From assembly GCA_050288705.1 (NCBI GenBank), contig JBNKEI010000208.1:1-54145 (forward strand): a stretch of DNA of 54,145 nucleotides, given 5' to 3'. This document shows, piece after piece, positions 26,320-34,905 of this stretch. The notes beneath the pieces are model-generated. The model was given only the letters and a program-made list of their open reading frames with translations, was not told the DNA's origin and did not search any database. Position 1 is the first letter of the stretch. Each line of letters begins with the position of its first letter. Made by a program: the position numbers and the translations under genes. Source of the stretch: JBNKEI01 sp050288705. GTDB lineage: Bacteria; Myxococcota; Myxococcia; Myxococcales; UBA5297.

Positions 26320-27849
26320 ATGAATCCGATTATTTTAGAAATGAAAAACATCACCAAAACTTTTCCTGGAGTAAAAGCTCTAAACAATGTGTGTTTCAAA
26401 GTTGCCCAGCAAGAAATTCATTGTTTAGTTGGCGAAAATGGCGCTGGTAAATCCACCCTTATGAAAATATTGAGTGGAATGTACCCTTATGGCAACTATT
26501 CCGGAGATATTATTTTGGATAATCAGGAACAGCGATTTCTCAATGCAGCCGATAGTGAAAAAGCTGGAATTGCGATTATTCATCAAGAGCTGGCTCTTGT
26601 TCCAGAAATGACCGTATACGAAAATATTTTTCTCGGGCACGAAAACCGTAAAGGCGTGCACGGAATCTGCGTTAACTGGAACGAGACTATAAAAAAAGCT
26701 AGCGAAATGCTTGATAAAGTCAAATTGCGGGTAAATCCAGAAGAAAAGGTAAAGGAACTGGGGGTGGGACAACAGCAACTGGTCGAAATCGCAAAAGCGC
26801 TTAGCAGAAACGTGAAGCTGTTAATACTAGACGAGCCCACCGCCGCTCTGAATGACAACGACAGCGAGAATCTAATCAATCTTATTTTCGGTCTTCGCCG
26901 CAATGGCGTGACCTGCATTTTGATTTCGCATAAGCTCAAAGAAGTGCTGAAAATAGCTGATATGGTGACCGTGCTTCGAGACGGGCAAACCATTAGCACG
27001 CTGGACGCAAAAAAAGTAAAAATTACCGAAAGCGTACTTATCAAAAACATGGTAGGGCGCGAAATAGACAACATATATCCCCCAAGAAGTCACCAGCGTT
27101 CTGGGGAAATAGTGTTGGAAACAAAAAACTGGCATGTTCATGATCCTGATAAGAAAAAAGACATTCTAAATGACATATCTTTCCATATAAAAAAAGGTGA
27201 AATCGTTGGCCTGGCCGGATTAATGGGCTCCGGACGCACTGAGCTAGCCAGAAGTATATTCGGAAATCCCGATGATTATAAACTATCTGGAAGTTTAATT
27301 ATTCACGGCAAAGAAATGCGTTTCGAGCATCCCAGTGAAGCTATTGAAGCTGGTCTCGCCTACGCCAGTGAAGACAGAAAAGGCAATGGCTTAATTTTGA
27401 TGCAAGATATTAAGCAAAATATTGTTCTGGCCAACCTAAATACCATTGCCAGCCATGGCACGATTGATGCCAATGCTGAGGTAAAAGTCGCCAGTGAATA
27501 CAGTTCGGCGCTTAATATAAAAACACCCAGCGTGGACCAAATAGTGGGAAATCTTAGCGGAGGAAATCAGCAAAAAGTATCAATCGCCAAATGGCTGTAT
27601 GTGAAGCCTAGCGTGCTAATTTTGGACGAACCTACACGGGGAATTGACGTTGGAGCCAAACACGAAATCTACCTGCTAATGAATAAATTGGTCGAGAATG
27701 GAATGAGCATAATCATGATATCGTCGGAATTACCCGAGGTCTTAGGTATGAGCGACCGAGTATATGTAATTTCGTCCGGAAAACTTACCGGGGAATTATT
27801 TATTACCGACGCGACGCAAGAAAAAATCATGGAACTTGCCACTGCTTAA
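26320..27849 (+). CDS. mmsA: Multiple-monosaccharide ABC transporter ATP-binding protein (two ABC domains)
   Basis: A 509-residue sugar importer ATPase with two fused ABC domains, as in GguA, XylG and RbsA. The first domain has GENGAGKST, the signature-like ELGVGQQQLVEIAKAL and LLILDEPTAAL. The second has GLMGSGRTEL (degenerate Walker A), NLSGGNQQKVSIAKWL and VLILDEPTRGIDVG. The opening ILEMKNITKTFPGVKALNNV and the Tyr/Gly-rich SGMYPYGNYSGD are like GguA. GGAG lies 8 nt before the ATG. It powers uptake through the permease that starts 12 nt downstream. gguA is a synonym. Confidence 0.9.
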   Translation: MNPIILEMKNITKTFPGVKALNNVCFKVAQQEIHCLVGENGAGKSTLMKILSGMYPYGNYSGDIILDNQEQRFLNAADSEKAGIAIIHQELALVPEMTVYENIFLGHENRKGVHGICVNWNETIKKASEMLDKVKLRVNPEEKVKELGVGQQQLVEIAKALSRNVKLLILDEPTAALNDNDSENLINLIFGLRRNGVTCILISHKLKEVLKIADMVTVLRDGQTISTLDAKKVKITESVLIKNMVGREIDNIYPPRSHQRSGEIVLETKNWHVHDPDKKKDILNDISFHIKKGEIVGLAGLMGSGRTELARSIFGNPDDYKLSGSLIIHGKEMRFEHPSEAIEAGLAYASEDRKGNGLILMQDIKQNIVLANLNTIASHGTIDANAEVKVASEYSSALNIKTPSVDQIVGNLSGGNQQKVSIAKWLYVKPSVLILDEPTRGIDVGAKHEIYLLMNKLVENGMSIIMISSELPEVLGMSDRVYVISSGKLTGELFITDATQEKIMELATA

Positions 27850-27860
27850 GGAGCCAAGTC

Positions 27861-29045
27861 ATGTTTGTTCAGGACCTAAAAAAAGTATTGCGGCAAAACA
27901 TCCGAGAGTACGGCATGTTTATCGCACTATTTATAATTGTTATAGTTTTTTCTATTTTAACCGATGGAACATTTATCTCTTCTAGAAATGTTTCCAACCT
28001 AATGAACCAGACTGGGTATATTGCGATTCTAGCAGTCGGCATGACCCTAGTTATGGTAATACGCCACATTGATTTGTCAGTAGGTTTCTTAGCAGGATTT
28101 CTGGGAGCAGTTGCCGCAATATCCATGGTCTCTTGGGATCTATCGGTTTACCTAACCATTCCGCTGGTTCTGACGCTGGGAGCGCTTGCCGGAACTTGCA
28201 CTGCATTCTTGGTAGTTAACTTGGGGGTGCCAGCTTTTGTAGCAACATTAGCTGGTTGGCTAATATATCGGGGAGCCCTGCTTCGAATTACTTTGGATAC
28301 CGGAACTATTATCATTCCCAATAAAACCTTCAATGCCATTGGAAACGATTATGTACCTGATTTATTGGCGAGAATTCCAATTTTACCTGAAACACATAAA
28401 CTTACTCTTCTTACGGGAATACTGGCAATCGCTTGGTTTTTGTATCGAGATATAAGCAATCGAAAGAAAAAAAGAGCATACAATTTCGAGGTGCTGCCCT
28501 CCAAGGTATTTGGCCTAAAGCTGGCGTTTGTTTCGGCAATGATGTTTGGGGTCACATGGGTGCTTTCCGGATATAGAGGCCTTTCTTGGACCTTGGTAAT
28601 AGTGCTACTTGTAGTCTTAGTTTTTGATTTCATAGCTACGCAAACAGTACTTGGTCGGCACATTTTTGCGGTAGGTGGAAACTCCGAAGCAGCCGAACTA
28701 AGCGGAATCAGTATAAAAAAGATAACCTACGTAGTTTTTGCCTCCATGGGATTTCTTTCGGCTCTATCGGGAATTTTATATGCGTCACGATTGAAATCGG
28801 CAACCACAATTGCCGGTACATTATTTGAGATGGACACCATTGCCGCCGCATACATTGGCGGCGTGTCCGCAGCAGGCGGGGTTGGCAAAGTCACCGGCTC
28901 ACTTATTGGAGCGCTTGTTTACATGTCACTTACCAGTGGGATGAATTTATTGGGCATAGATATTTCGTCGCAATACATGGTTAGAGGGCTAGTCTTAGCA
29001 GCAGCGGTTATATTTGACGTCCGGACTCGCAAAGGCGCTCGATAA
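27861..29045 (+). CDS. mmsB: Multiple-monosaccharide ABC transporter permease
   Basis: A 394-residue inner-membrane permease of the BPD_transp_2 family with about ten hydrophobic segments. Typical signatures are SSRNVSNLMNQTGYIAILAVGMTLVMVIRHIDLSVG (cut here by family-conserved HIDLSVG) and, near the C-terminus, AVGGNSEAAELSGI and AAAYIGGVSAAGGVG. The length is close to GguB and XylH. A cytoplasmic Lys/Arg-rich insertion (ISNRKKKRAY) lies near residue 200, as in GguB-type proteins. GGAG lies 8 nt before the ATG. It forms the pore of the importer with the preceding ATPase and the ChvE-like protein. Confidence 0.9.
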   Translation: MFVQDLKKVLRQNIREYGMFIALFIIVIVFSILTDGTFISSRNVSNLMNQTGYIAILAVGMTLVMVIRHIDLSVGFLAGFLGAVAAISMVSWDLSVYLTIPLVLTLGALAGTCTAFLVVNLGVPAFVATLAGWLIYRGALLRITLDTGTIIIPNKTFNAIGNDYVPDLLARIPILPETHKLTLLTGILAIAWFLYRDISNRKKKRAYNFEVLPSKVFGLKLAFVSAMMFGVTWVLSGYRGLSWTLVIVLLVVLVFDFIATQTVLGRHIFAVGGNSEAAELSGISIKKITYVVFASMGFLSALSGILYASRLKSATTIAGTLFEMDTIAAAYIGGVSAAGGVGKVTGSLIGALVYMSLTSGMNLLGIDISSQYMVRGLVLAAAVIFDVRTRKGAR

Positions 29046-29099
29046 CAAACAAATCCCTGGCCCACTTTAATAAAGGGAGAATTTATTTGCCGCATAAAG

Positions 29100-29143
29100 A
29101 TTCCCCCTTTGATAAAGTTTGATAAAGGGGGCTAGGGGGATTT
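29100..29143. repeat. Nested hairpin repeat of the CCCCCTTTGATAAAGGGGG type
   Basis: ATTCCCCCTTTGATAAAG is followed by a second TTTGATAAAGGGGG, then CTAGGGGGATTT. Several stems are possible, the longest CCCCCTTT with AAAGGGGG. This is a widely dispersed bacterial intergenic repeat type. Between convergent mmsB (ends 29045) and the ParB-like gene (ends 29165) it probably works as a bidirectional terminator. GATAAAGTTT appears as a local partial duplication. Confidence 0.65.
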
Positions 29144-29164
29144 AGGACCGCTATAAACACGAGT

Positions 29165-30037
29165 TCACAGCGCGCATAATTCTGGCTTATCGACCTGCAC
29201 CCATTTGTTTTCATATTCTTTGTTCAGGTCTTCTTCTTTACCTTCTGCCAACAAGCATTGCACTGCATGTATTAATAACGAATGAGCATTATGAGCGTCA
29301 GGGAGTTTGGAAATATCAATAGCCCTTTTGATAAACTGCCTTACCCGCTTAGGATCATAATTAGGCTCAGGTTCCCTCCCCTGAGCTAAAGCCAATAATC
29401 TTTCGCGCTCATTTTCTCCCAATAAAGACTTTTTTTTCTCTCTAACTGCCTCTTGAATAGCTTTGGTCCCTGCCGCCACCAATTCCTTTTGCCGGTCTTC
29501 TGGCTCATCTACCAAATAGGAGGCCGCCCGCATGGAGGTTTTTCCTTGCTGAATGGCATCTATCAGTTCGGGAACGGCCCTTTTCCGAATTTCTTCAGCG
29601 TTCTCTACAGTGCGCATCGAAATTCCCGCTGCCTTGGCTGCCTGTTCCCTAGCCGGCATAGCGCGCTCATCGGGAGAAGGATTCTCTTTACGTTCAGCCG
29701 CTTCGGCTTCCAGCAATTCCTTGGCGCTAGCGGCAATTAGCGCACGCTGACTTTCCGATAAATTGAGATGGCGACGATACAAATTTTGGCTCAGCACCCA
29801 GGCAGTAGGAGATAGGTGGCCTAAATCTTCGAACTGCTCGAAGCGGTATTCGGTCCCTGAACGGTTGCATGCCAATAACCGGTTGCGGCCATCAAGAACC
29901 TTTCCTTGATACATGGTAATCGGTCGAAGCAAACCATTTTGCTTTATATCCACTGCTAGCCGCTCTAAATCTGCCTCGGGAATCATTGGAAAAAGATCGG
30001 CAGCCGGATGAGTTTCAAACTGCTCTAATAGTATCAT
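29165..30037 (-). CDS. ParB-like N-terminal domain protein, orphan
   Basis: A 290-residue protein with a ParB/sulfiredoxin-type domain at the N-terminus: IPEADLERLAVDIKQNGLLRPITMYQGKVLDGRNRLLAC, broken here by the conserved DGRNR motif. A helical region with a likely HTH (REQAAKAAGISMRTVENAEEI) follows. This domain can bind DNA and hydrolyse nucleotides; chromosomal ParB loads at parS. The canonical GERR-type CTPase motif is not evident. GAAGGAA lies 6 nt before the ATG. There is no parA beside it, and it lies 47 nt downstream of ftsK on the same strand. It may be a plasmid- or phage-derived regulator rather than the chromosomal ParB. Confidence 0.75.
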   Translation of the reverse strand: MILLEQFETHPAADLFPMIPEADLERLAVDIKQNGLLRPITMYQGKVLDGRNRLLACNRSGTEYRFEQFEDLGHLSPTAWVLSQNLYRRHLNLSESQRALIAASAKELLEAEAAERKENPSPDERAMPAREQAAKAAGISMRTVENAEEIRKRAVPELIDAIQQGKTSMRAASYLVDEPEDRQKELVAAGTKAIQEAVREKKKSLLGENERERLLALAQGREPEPNYDPKRVRQFIKRAIDISKLPDAHNAHSLLIHAVQCLLAEGKEEDLNKEYENKWVQVDKPELCAL

Positions 30038-30084
30038 GTGTTATTCCTTCAAAAAAGCCATGCATTTTCGCGCAGGCATAGCCG

Positions 30085-32967
30085 CTAAAAATTCAGCTCG
30101 CGGTGGGTCTGGCCGATGGGGCGAATCAATACCTCTCGCGGCTTGGACCCATTGGCTGGCCCTACTATCCCTTCTCGCTCCATTCGTTCGATAATGCGCG
30201 CAGCTCGGTTATAACCAAGTCTTAATCGACGTTGCAGCATTGAGACCGAAATTTGGGTCATCTCGCTTACTAATGCTAAGCACTGATCATACATTTCGTC
30301 GTTATATTGCTCTTGGCCTGAGGAATGATTTTCGCCCTCCTCTTCTTCTCGTGGGCGCAAAATCGATTCGTCATATACTGGTTTTCCTTGAGCCTTCAAA
30401 TGGGTCACTACTTTTTGAATTTCGTCGTCTGAAACAAAAGCGCCATGTACTCTTTCTAAATGAGCCGAGGTAGGAGGCAGAATCAACATATCGCCCATAC
30501 CGAGCAGCGCCTCTGCTCCCACCGTACCCAAAATGGTCATAGAATCGGGTTTAGAACGTAGCTGAAAACTAATTCGCGCCGGGAAATTAGCTTTAATCAC
30601 CCCGGTGATTACGTCAGTGGAAGGTCGCTGAGTGGCAATCATTAAATGAATTCCGGCAGCCCGCGCCATTTGCGCAAGCCTTGCAACATAGGTTTCTACC
30701 TCTTTTGATGCCACCATCATTAAATCGGCAACTTCGTCAATAATAATAACAATAAAGGGAAGTTTTTTTAATGATTCACCATCTAGCTCATTTTGGCCGT
30801 TTCCATTAATTGCATCAGGGGACGAAGCAATTGCCAGAGCAGCCTTTTCTTTAGCCCGATTAGCAGTCTGCATTTCTACCCATTTATTGTATCCACCTAA
30901 ATTGCGCACTCCCGCCTCAGCCAACAATTGATAGCGTCGTTCCATCTCTTCAACCCCCCACCGCAAGGCTAAAGCCGCTTTCTTGGCATCGGTTACTACT
31001 GGCAGCAAAAGATGGGGAATACCTTCATAAATGGAAAGTTCGGTCACTTTGGGATCAACCATGATCATGCGTACTTCTTCGGGCGTAGACTTGAAAAGAA
31101 TACTCATAATCATTGCATTAACACTTACCGATTTTCCCGAACCAGTTGTACCAGCAATTAATAAGTGCGGCATTTTTGCCAAATCAGTAATAAATGGCAT
31201 TCCTTCAATATTTTTCCCAATCGCCATCGTTATTTTTGAAGGAGATTGCGAAAAAGAATCTTGCTCGATAATGTCTCTAAATGAAACCGTTTCCCGGTTC
31301 CTATTTGGTACTTCAATTCCTACCACTCCCTTACCGGGAATAGGTGCGACAATACGCACTTTAAAGGCTTCCATAGCCATGGCTAAATCGTCAGCCAAAT
31401 TAGCAATTTTTGATATTTTTATTCCTGGCGCCGGTTCAAATTCATACATTGTCACCACTGGACCAGGTCTTATTTCTTTAACTATTCCGTCAATTCCAAA
31501 AGAAGCTAGTTTCTCGCGAAGCTTTTCCGCGGTTGTAAAAAACGTATTTTTGTCTAAAACCCGTTTTTTATTTTCCACCGATTGCAGCAATGAAACCGGG
31601 GGAAGCGTGAAATTTGCAGATTGCTCGAAAGCAAAGGGATCGCGTTTTTCCTGCCCTGAAGGCTTGGGAAGAGCCTTCGGTTCCACAATCAGCGGAAGCC
31701 CTGCGGCGTCTAGCTTTTCATCTGCCCTGCCTGTTCCCTCGCCTTTTCCAAAAGACTGGCTTGCTGGTTCGACAGTCATCGCTCTAGCGTCTGCTTCGGT
31801 GCAGTCGCCAGAGGTACGCGTCATCTCCCGCCGTACTTCCGAATAGGTGGGAATAGCAATAACTGGCGGTGGAATGCTCTTAGTCTGCCCAGTCACCGAA
31901 ATTGCCGATGAATGCGCACTGTCTACACCCGCAGTAGCTTCTTCATCTACTACCCAAGCAGGATCTTGCACCGGAGTTTTACGAACCTTTTTGGCCAGGC
32001 GCAGTGCGGCTTCCCGCTCCTTTTCTTGTGCGATTTTTCTAATTCGCGATTGTTCCGCTTCCCGAGCAAGCCGAGCAGCCTCTTCCGCCACGCGCTCCTG
32101 TTCTTCATCGTCTTCTAGGAAAGATACGCCAGCAACCTTGGGACTCTTGGTTTTTTTTGTAGACTTTCGAGGTTCATTTTCTTCCTCGTCGCAATACTCG
32201 GCTTCCTCAGCATCGGCAAGAGACTGAGCAAATAGTGCATCTTCTTCTGCTTTTTCTTTTTGGCGCCGAATACGACGTTGGCGGAATGCATCGATTTGCT
32301 GCCTGGATGTTTCTAATGAAAACGCTCCTAGAGAAACAGCACTATGCGCTGTCCAACTACCTATCGCCACGCACAATCTAGAGAAAGCAGAATCGGTAGC
32401 GATTATGAGTGCGCCTGCAGCCACTGCCAGCATCACCAATACCGCCCCAAGAGTGAATAGAACTGAGCGTAGAGACTCGCCCAGAGCCGCCCCTACTGCG
32501 CCTCCCGGCGGATACTCTAGACCGCTGTTATTGCCTAAAAACAGATAGGCCAAAACAGTTCCTGATAAAGTCAGACCTATCAATCCAATAACTTGCCTAC
32601 CCCTGCGCTTGGCTCTACCTCGAACAAACAAAGCCAAAGAGGTATAGAGAAAAGCAAGAGGAACCAGGTATCCGCACACTCCCAGCATGCCTAACAAATA
32701 GGACGCTACCCCGTGGCCCACCGGGCCAATTAGGTTGTCGATTTTTGCGGAACTAGCCTCGACCCGATGGTAACTAACCAAAGCAAGAAAAGCGCCGATT
32801 GATGCGACAAACAAAAAAACCGCAATAATGTCGCGAAAATAGCCATGGTTTGCGCTAGAGACTACTTTTGCTCGTTTAGACTTCGAGCTGGAACGCCGAT
32901 TACGTTTCACTGCCTGATGAGACAACACTCTCTTTTCGGGACGGGAAAGCGTCTTTTGCTTTGCCAT
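30085..32967 (-). CDS. ftsK: DNA translocase FtsK
   Basis: This 960-residue septal motor pumps DNA toward dif during division and activates XerCD. The N-terminus has about four or five transmembrane segments (residues 45-205). A long charged, low-complexity linker follows (EEAEYCDEEENEPRKSTKK), to about 470. The RecA-like motor has Walker A AGTTGSGKSVSVN and Walker B FIVIIIDEVADLMM. The C-terminal gamma winged helix (LQRRLRLGYNRAARIIERME) reads KOPS polarity sequences. GGAGG lies 10 nt before the ATG. The position of tyrS upstream and a ParB-domain gene downstream is not a familiar arrangement. Confidence 0.97.
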   Translation of the reverse strand: MAKQKTLSRPEKRVLSHQAVKRNRRSSSKSKRAKVVSSANHGYFRDIIAVFLFVASIGAFLALVSYHRVEASSAKIDNLIGPVGHGVASYLLGMLGVCGYLVPLAFLYTSLALFVRGRAKRRGRQVIGLIGLTLSGTVLAYLFLGNNSGLEYPPGGAVGAALGESLRSVLFTLGAVLVMLAVAAGALIIATDSAFSRLCVAIGSWTAHSAVSLGAFSLETSRQQIDAFRQRRIRRQKEKAEEDALFAQSLADAEEAEYCDEEENEPRKSTKKTKSPKVAGVSFLEDDEEQERVAEEAARLAREAEQSRIRKIAQEKEREAALRLAKKVRKTPVQDPAWVVDEEATAGVDSAHSSAISVTGQTKSIPPPVIAIPTYSEVRREMTRTSGDCTEADARAMTVEPASQSFGKGEGTGRADEKLDAAGLPLIVEPKALPKPSGQEKRDPFAFEQSANFTLPPVSLLQSVENKKRVLDKNTFFTTAEKLREKLASFGIDGIVKEIRPGPVVTMYEFEPAPGIKISKIANLADDLAMAMEAFKVRIVAPIPGKGVVGIEVPNRNRETVSFRDIIEQDSFSQSPSKITMAIGKNIEGMPFITDLAKMPHLLIAGTTGSGKSVSVNAMIMSILFKSTPEEVRMIMVDPKVTELSIYEGIPHLLLPVVTDAKKAALALRWGVEEMERRYQLLAEAGVRNLGGYNKWVEMQTANRAKEKAALAIASSPDAINGNGQNELDGESLKKLPFIVIIIDEVADLMMVASKEVETYVARLAQMARAAGIHLMIATQRPSTDVITGVIKANFPARISFQLRSKPDSMTILGTVGAEALLGMGDMLILPPTSAHLERVHGAFVSDDEIQKVVTHLKAQGKPVYDESILRPREEEEGENHSSGQEQYNDEMYDQCLALVSEMTQISVSMLQRRLRLGYNRAARIIERMEREGIVGPANGSKPREVLIRPIGQTHRELNF

Positions 32968-33128
32968 TTATCCGGTGCCTCCAAATACTAGCTTTGCAGA
33001 AATTATTTAACGAGAGGACTGTCTTGCAGTCTCCAAAAACCAAACAACGTCCATAGCTGTGGTAGCAGACAGACAGTGACCGTGTTTCCTGCAATTTGGA
33101 CCAAAAAACTTAGGATTCTCTTTTTATT

Positions 33129-33155
33129 CGGTCAATTTTACGCGGTCAATTTTCG
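33129..33155. repeat. Short tandem repeat CGGTCAATTTTACG / CGGTCAATTTTCG
   Basis: Two adjacent near-identical 13-14 bp units in the tyrS-ftsK spacer, 20 nt past the tyrS stop. No function is apparent. A weak 6-bp hairpin (GGACTG/CAGTCT) lies at 33016-33032. Confidence 0.5.
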
Positions 33156-33173
33156 CGACTGGACAAAATCTCT

Positions 33174-34433
33174 TTACGAAACCACTCTAACTCTGAGAAA
33201 CCGCCGTTTCCCCACTCGAAGTAAATAGTCACCTGCTGTCAAAGTCGCCCGAGGATCATCCACCCTCTGACCGTTTAGAGCAACCCCACCTTGGGTCACC
33301 AATCTTCGCGCCTCGCCATTAGAAGAAGCCAGACCAGTTTCACTCATCAATTTCAATAGACCTACCGAATGGTCGCCAACCAGTGAAAAAACCTTTTCCT
33401 CCATCTGTTCGGGCAACTCTCTGCGCGCGTGCACCCTTTCGAATTCACTAGCGGCGTGCTCTGCCTCGCTTGATGAATGAAAGCGAGCCACCATTTCCTT
33501 AGCAAACCGCATTTTCACTTCTTTGGGGTGTTGAGAGCCATCAGCCACCGCCTTCTGAAGAGCCCGAATTTCGCGCGTTCCCAAAGAAGACAAAAGCTGG
33601 TAATACCGCCACATCAAGTCGTCACAGATGGACATTAGCTTCCCATACATGCTCTCTGCCGACTCGCATACCCCTATGTAATTACCTAATGACTTAGACA
33701 TCTTATCGCCTACCAAAGCCCCATTCACTACCTTAGCATCGATTCCCTCAAGAACCGGTCCAGTGATCACCACTTGAGGAGCCAATTGATAGTCACGCAT
33801 CAGCTCTCGCCCCACTAGCAAGTTAAATAGCTGGTCCGAGCCACCTAGCTCGACATCGGCCCGCAAGGCCACTGAGTCATAACCCTGCAATAAGGGATAC
33901 AGAAATTCGTGAATAGCAATTGAGCGACCTTCCCGAAAACGTTTTTTAAAGTCATCTCGTTCCAACATCCGGGCTACCGGGTAATGAGCCGCCAAGCGAA
34001 TAAGGTCGGAGCTGTTCATTTTGCCTAACCATTCGCTATTCAGCCGCACATCGGTCTTTTCCGGATCAAGAATTTGAAAGACTTGCTTTTTGTAGGTTTC
34101 GGCATTGGCCTGCACCTGCTCGCTAGTCAAAGGAGGTCGAGTTACACTTTTCCCTGTAGGGTCGCCAATCATCCCCGTGAAATCGCCAATAAGAAAAACC
34201 ACCCGGTGCCCAAAATCTTGAAAGCGCTTCATGCGAAAAAGAAGCACCGTGTGTCCCAGGTGTATATCGGGAGCAGTGGGATCGAACCCTGCCTTTACTA
34301 CCAGCGGTGTTCCGGTTTGATGCGCTTTTTGCAGTTTGGCTTTCAACTCCGCGGCCACTTGAATGTCAACTGCTCCACGGGTGACTTCTTGATACTGCTC
34401 TTCGGGTTCAATATCGCGTACGGTGCAAGACAT
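33174..34433 (-). CDS. tyrS: Tyrosyl-tRNA synthetase
   Basis: A 419-residue class I aminoacyl-tRNA synthetase that charges tRNA-Tyr. HIGH motif form IHLGHTV near residue 55, KMSKS form DKMSKSLGN near residue 240, and the tyrosine pocket region VELGGSDQLFNLL. A C-terminal S4-like RNA-binding domain (MSETGLASSNGEARRLVTQGGVALNGQRV) completes it. GMIGDPTGKSVTRP places it in the longer TyrS group found in many proteobacteria. The upstream ribosome site is weak, so the exact ATG is less certain than the identity. Confidence 0.96.
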   Translation of the reverse strand: MSCTVRDIEPEEQYQEVTRGAVDIQVAAELKAKLQKAHQTGTPLVVKAGFDPTAPDIHLGHTVLLFRMKRFQDFGHRVVFLIGDFTGMIGDPTGKSVTRPPLTSEQVQANAETYKKQVFQILDPEKTDVRLNSEWLGKMNSSDLIRLAAHYPVARMLERDDFKKRFREGRSIAIHEFLYPLLQGYDSVALRADVELGGSDQLFNLLVGRELMRDYQLAPQVVITGPVLEGIDAKVVNGALVGDKMSKSLGNYIGVCESAESMYGKLMSICDDLMWRYYQLLSSLGTREIRALQKAVADGSQHPKEVKMRFAKEMVARFHSSSEAEHAASEFERVHARRELPEQMEEKVFSLVGDHSVGLLKLMSETGLASSNGEARRLVTQGGVALNGQRVDDPRATLTAGDYLLRVGKRRFLRVRVVS

Positions 34434-34606
34434 AACGCGACACCATACACTAGTTGCGCCTCTAGTGGCGAACCCATTTGCTGACTTTTATTATTTTTGC
34501 ACGCATATCTCAATATATCGAAGAGAGCCTTGACTCTCTCACAATAGAAGCTACACTTAAACTTGCTACCGGCTCTTTTCAAAAATTCTTACGAGTTTTA
34601 GGGATT

Positions 34607-34803
34607 CCCTGCCGCTCTCGTGATGGACAGCCGATATTCGAACCGAGACCGTCCATTAAGGGGTTTTCGCTCACCAGCGACCATGCGCAAGCCCTCGCTT
34701 AGCGATAGGCGAGAAGGAAGCCTACGGCCGTTAGCGAATCTCCCACCTGTTTTAACAGGGTTCAATGGACGCTGTTCACACGGCTCGGCGGGGAACTTTT
34801 TAT
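34607..34803. other. Palindrome-rich intergenic block, candidate structured RNA or element remnant
   Basis: The 472-nt space between divergent tyrS and the oxidoreductase gene holds no convincing gene but many stems. ATGGAC (34623) pairs with GTCCAT (34651), which can also pair with AATGGAC near 34764. TCGCT/AGCGA, CTCGC/GCGAG and CCTGTT/AACAGG form local hairpins. GTTC...GGAAC is followed by TTTTT (34797-34801), like an intrinsic terminator on the plus strand. The density suggests an RNA or a leftover of a mobile intron or IS. I cannot assign a family. The rest of the spacer shows nothing. Confidence 0.4.
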
Positions 34804-34905
34804 TTGTCTTGCACTATCTGAACCGGATCTAATATCGGCATCGGCGATAGTAGTTCGCATTTAGGGGGATGAAAGCCTTATTGCTCGGTAACACATTGCA
34901 GAATC

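Noticed and set aside
31031..31846. A 271-residue plus-strand frame opposite ftsK
   Set aside because: It is antisense to the FtsK motor domain, whose Walker motifs are intact; the translation shows only low-complexity Ser/Pro/Ile sequence.
34640..34660. A tRNA-like T-arm (GGTTCGAAT on the minus strand)
   Set aside because: The flanking bases do not form the 5-bp T stem, and no acceptor or anticodon arm matches.
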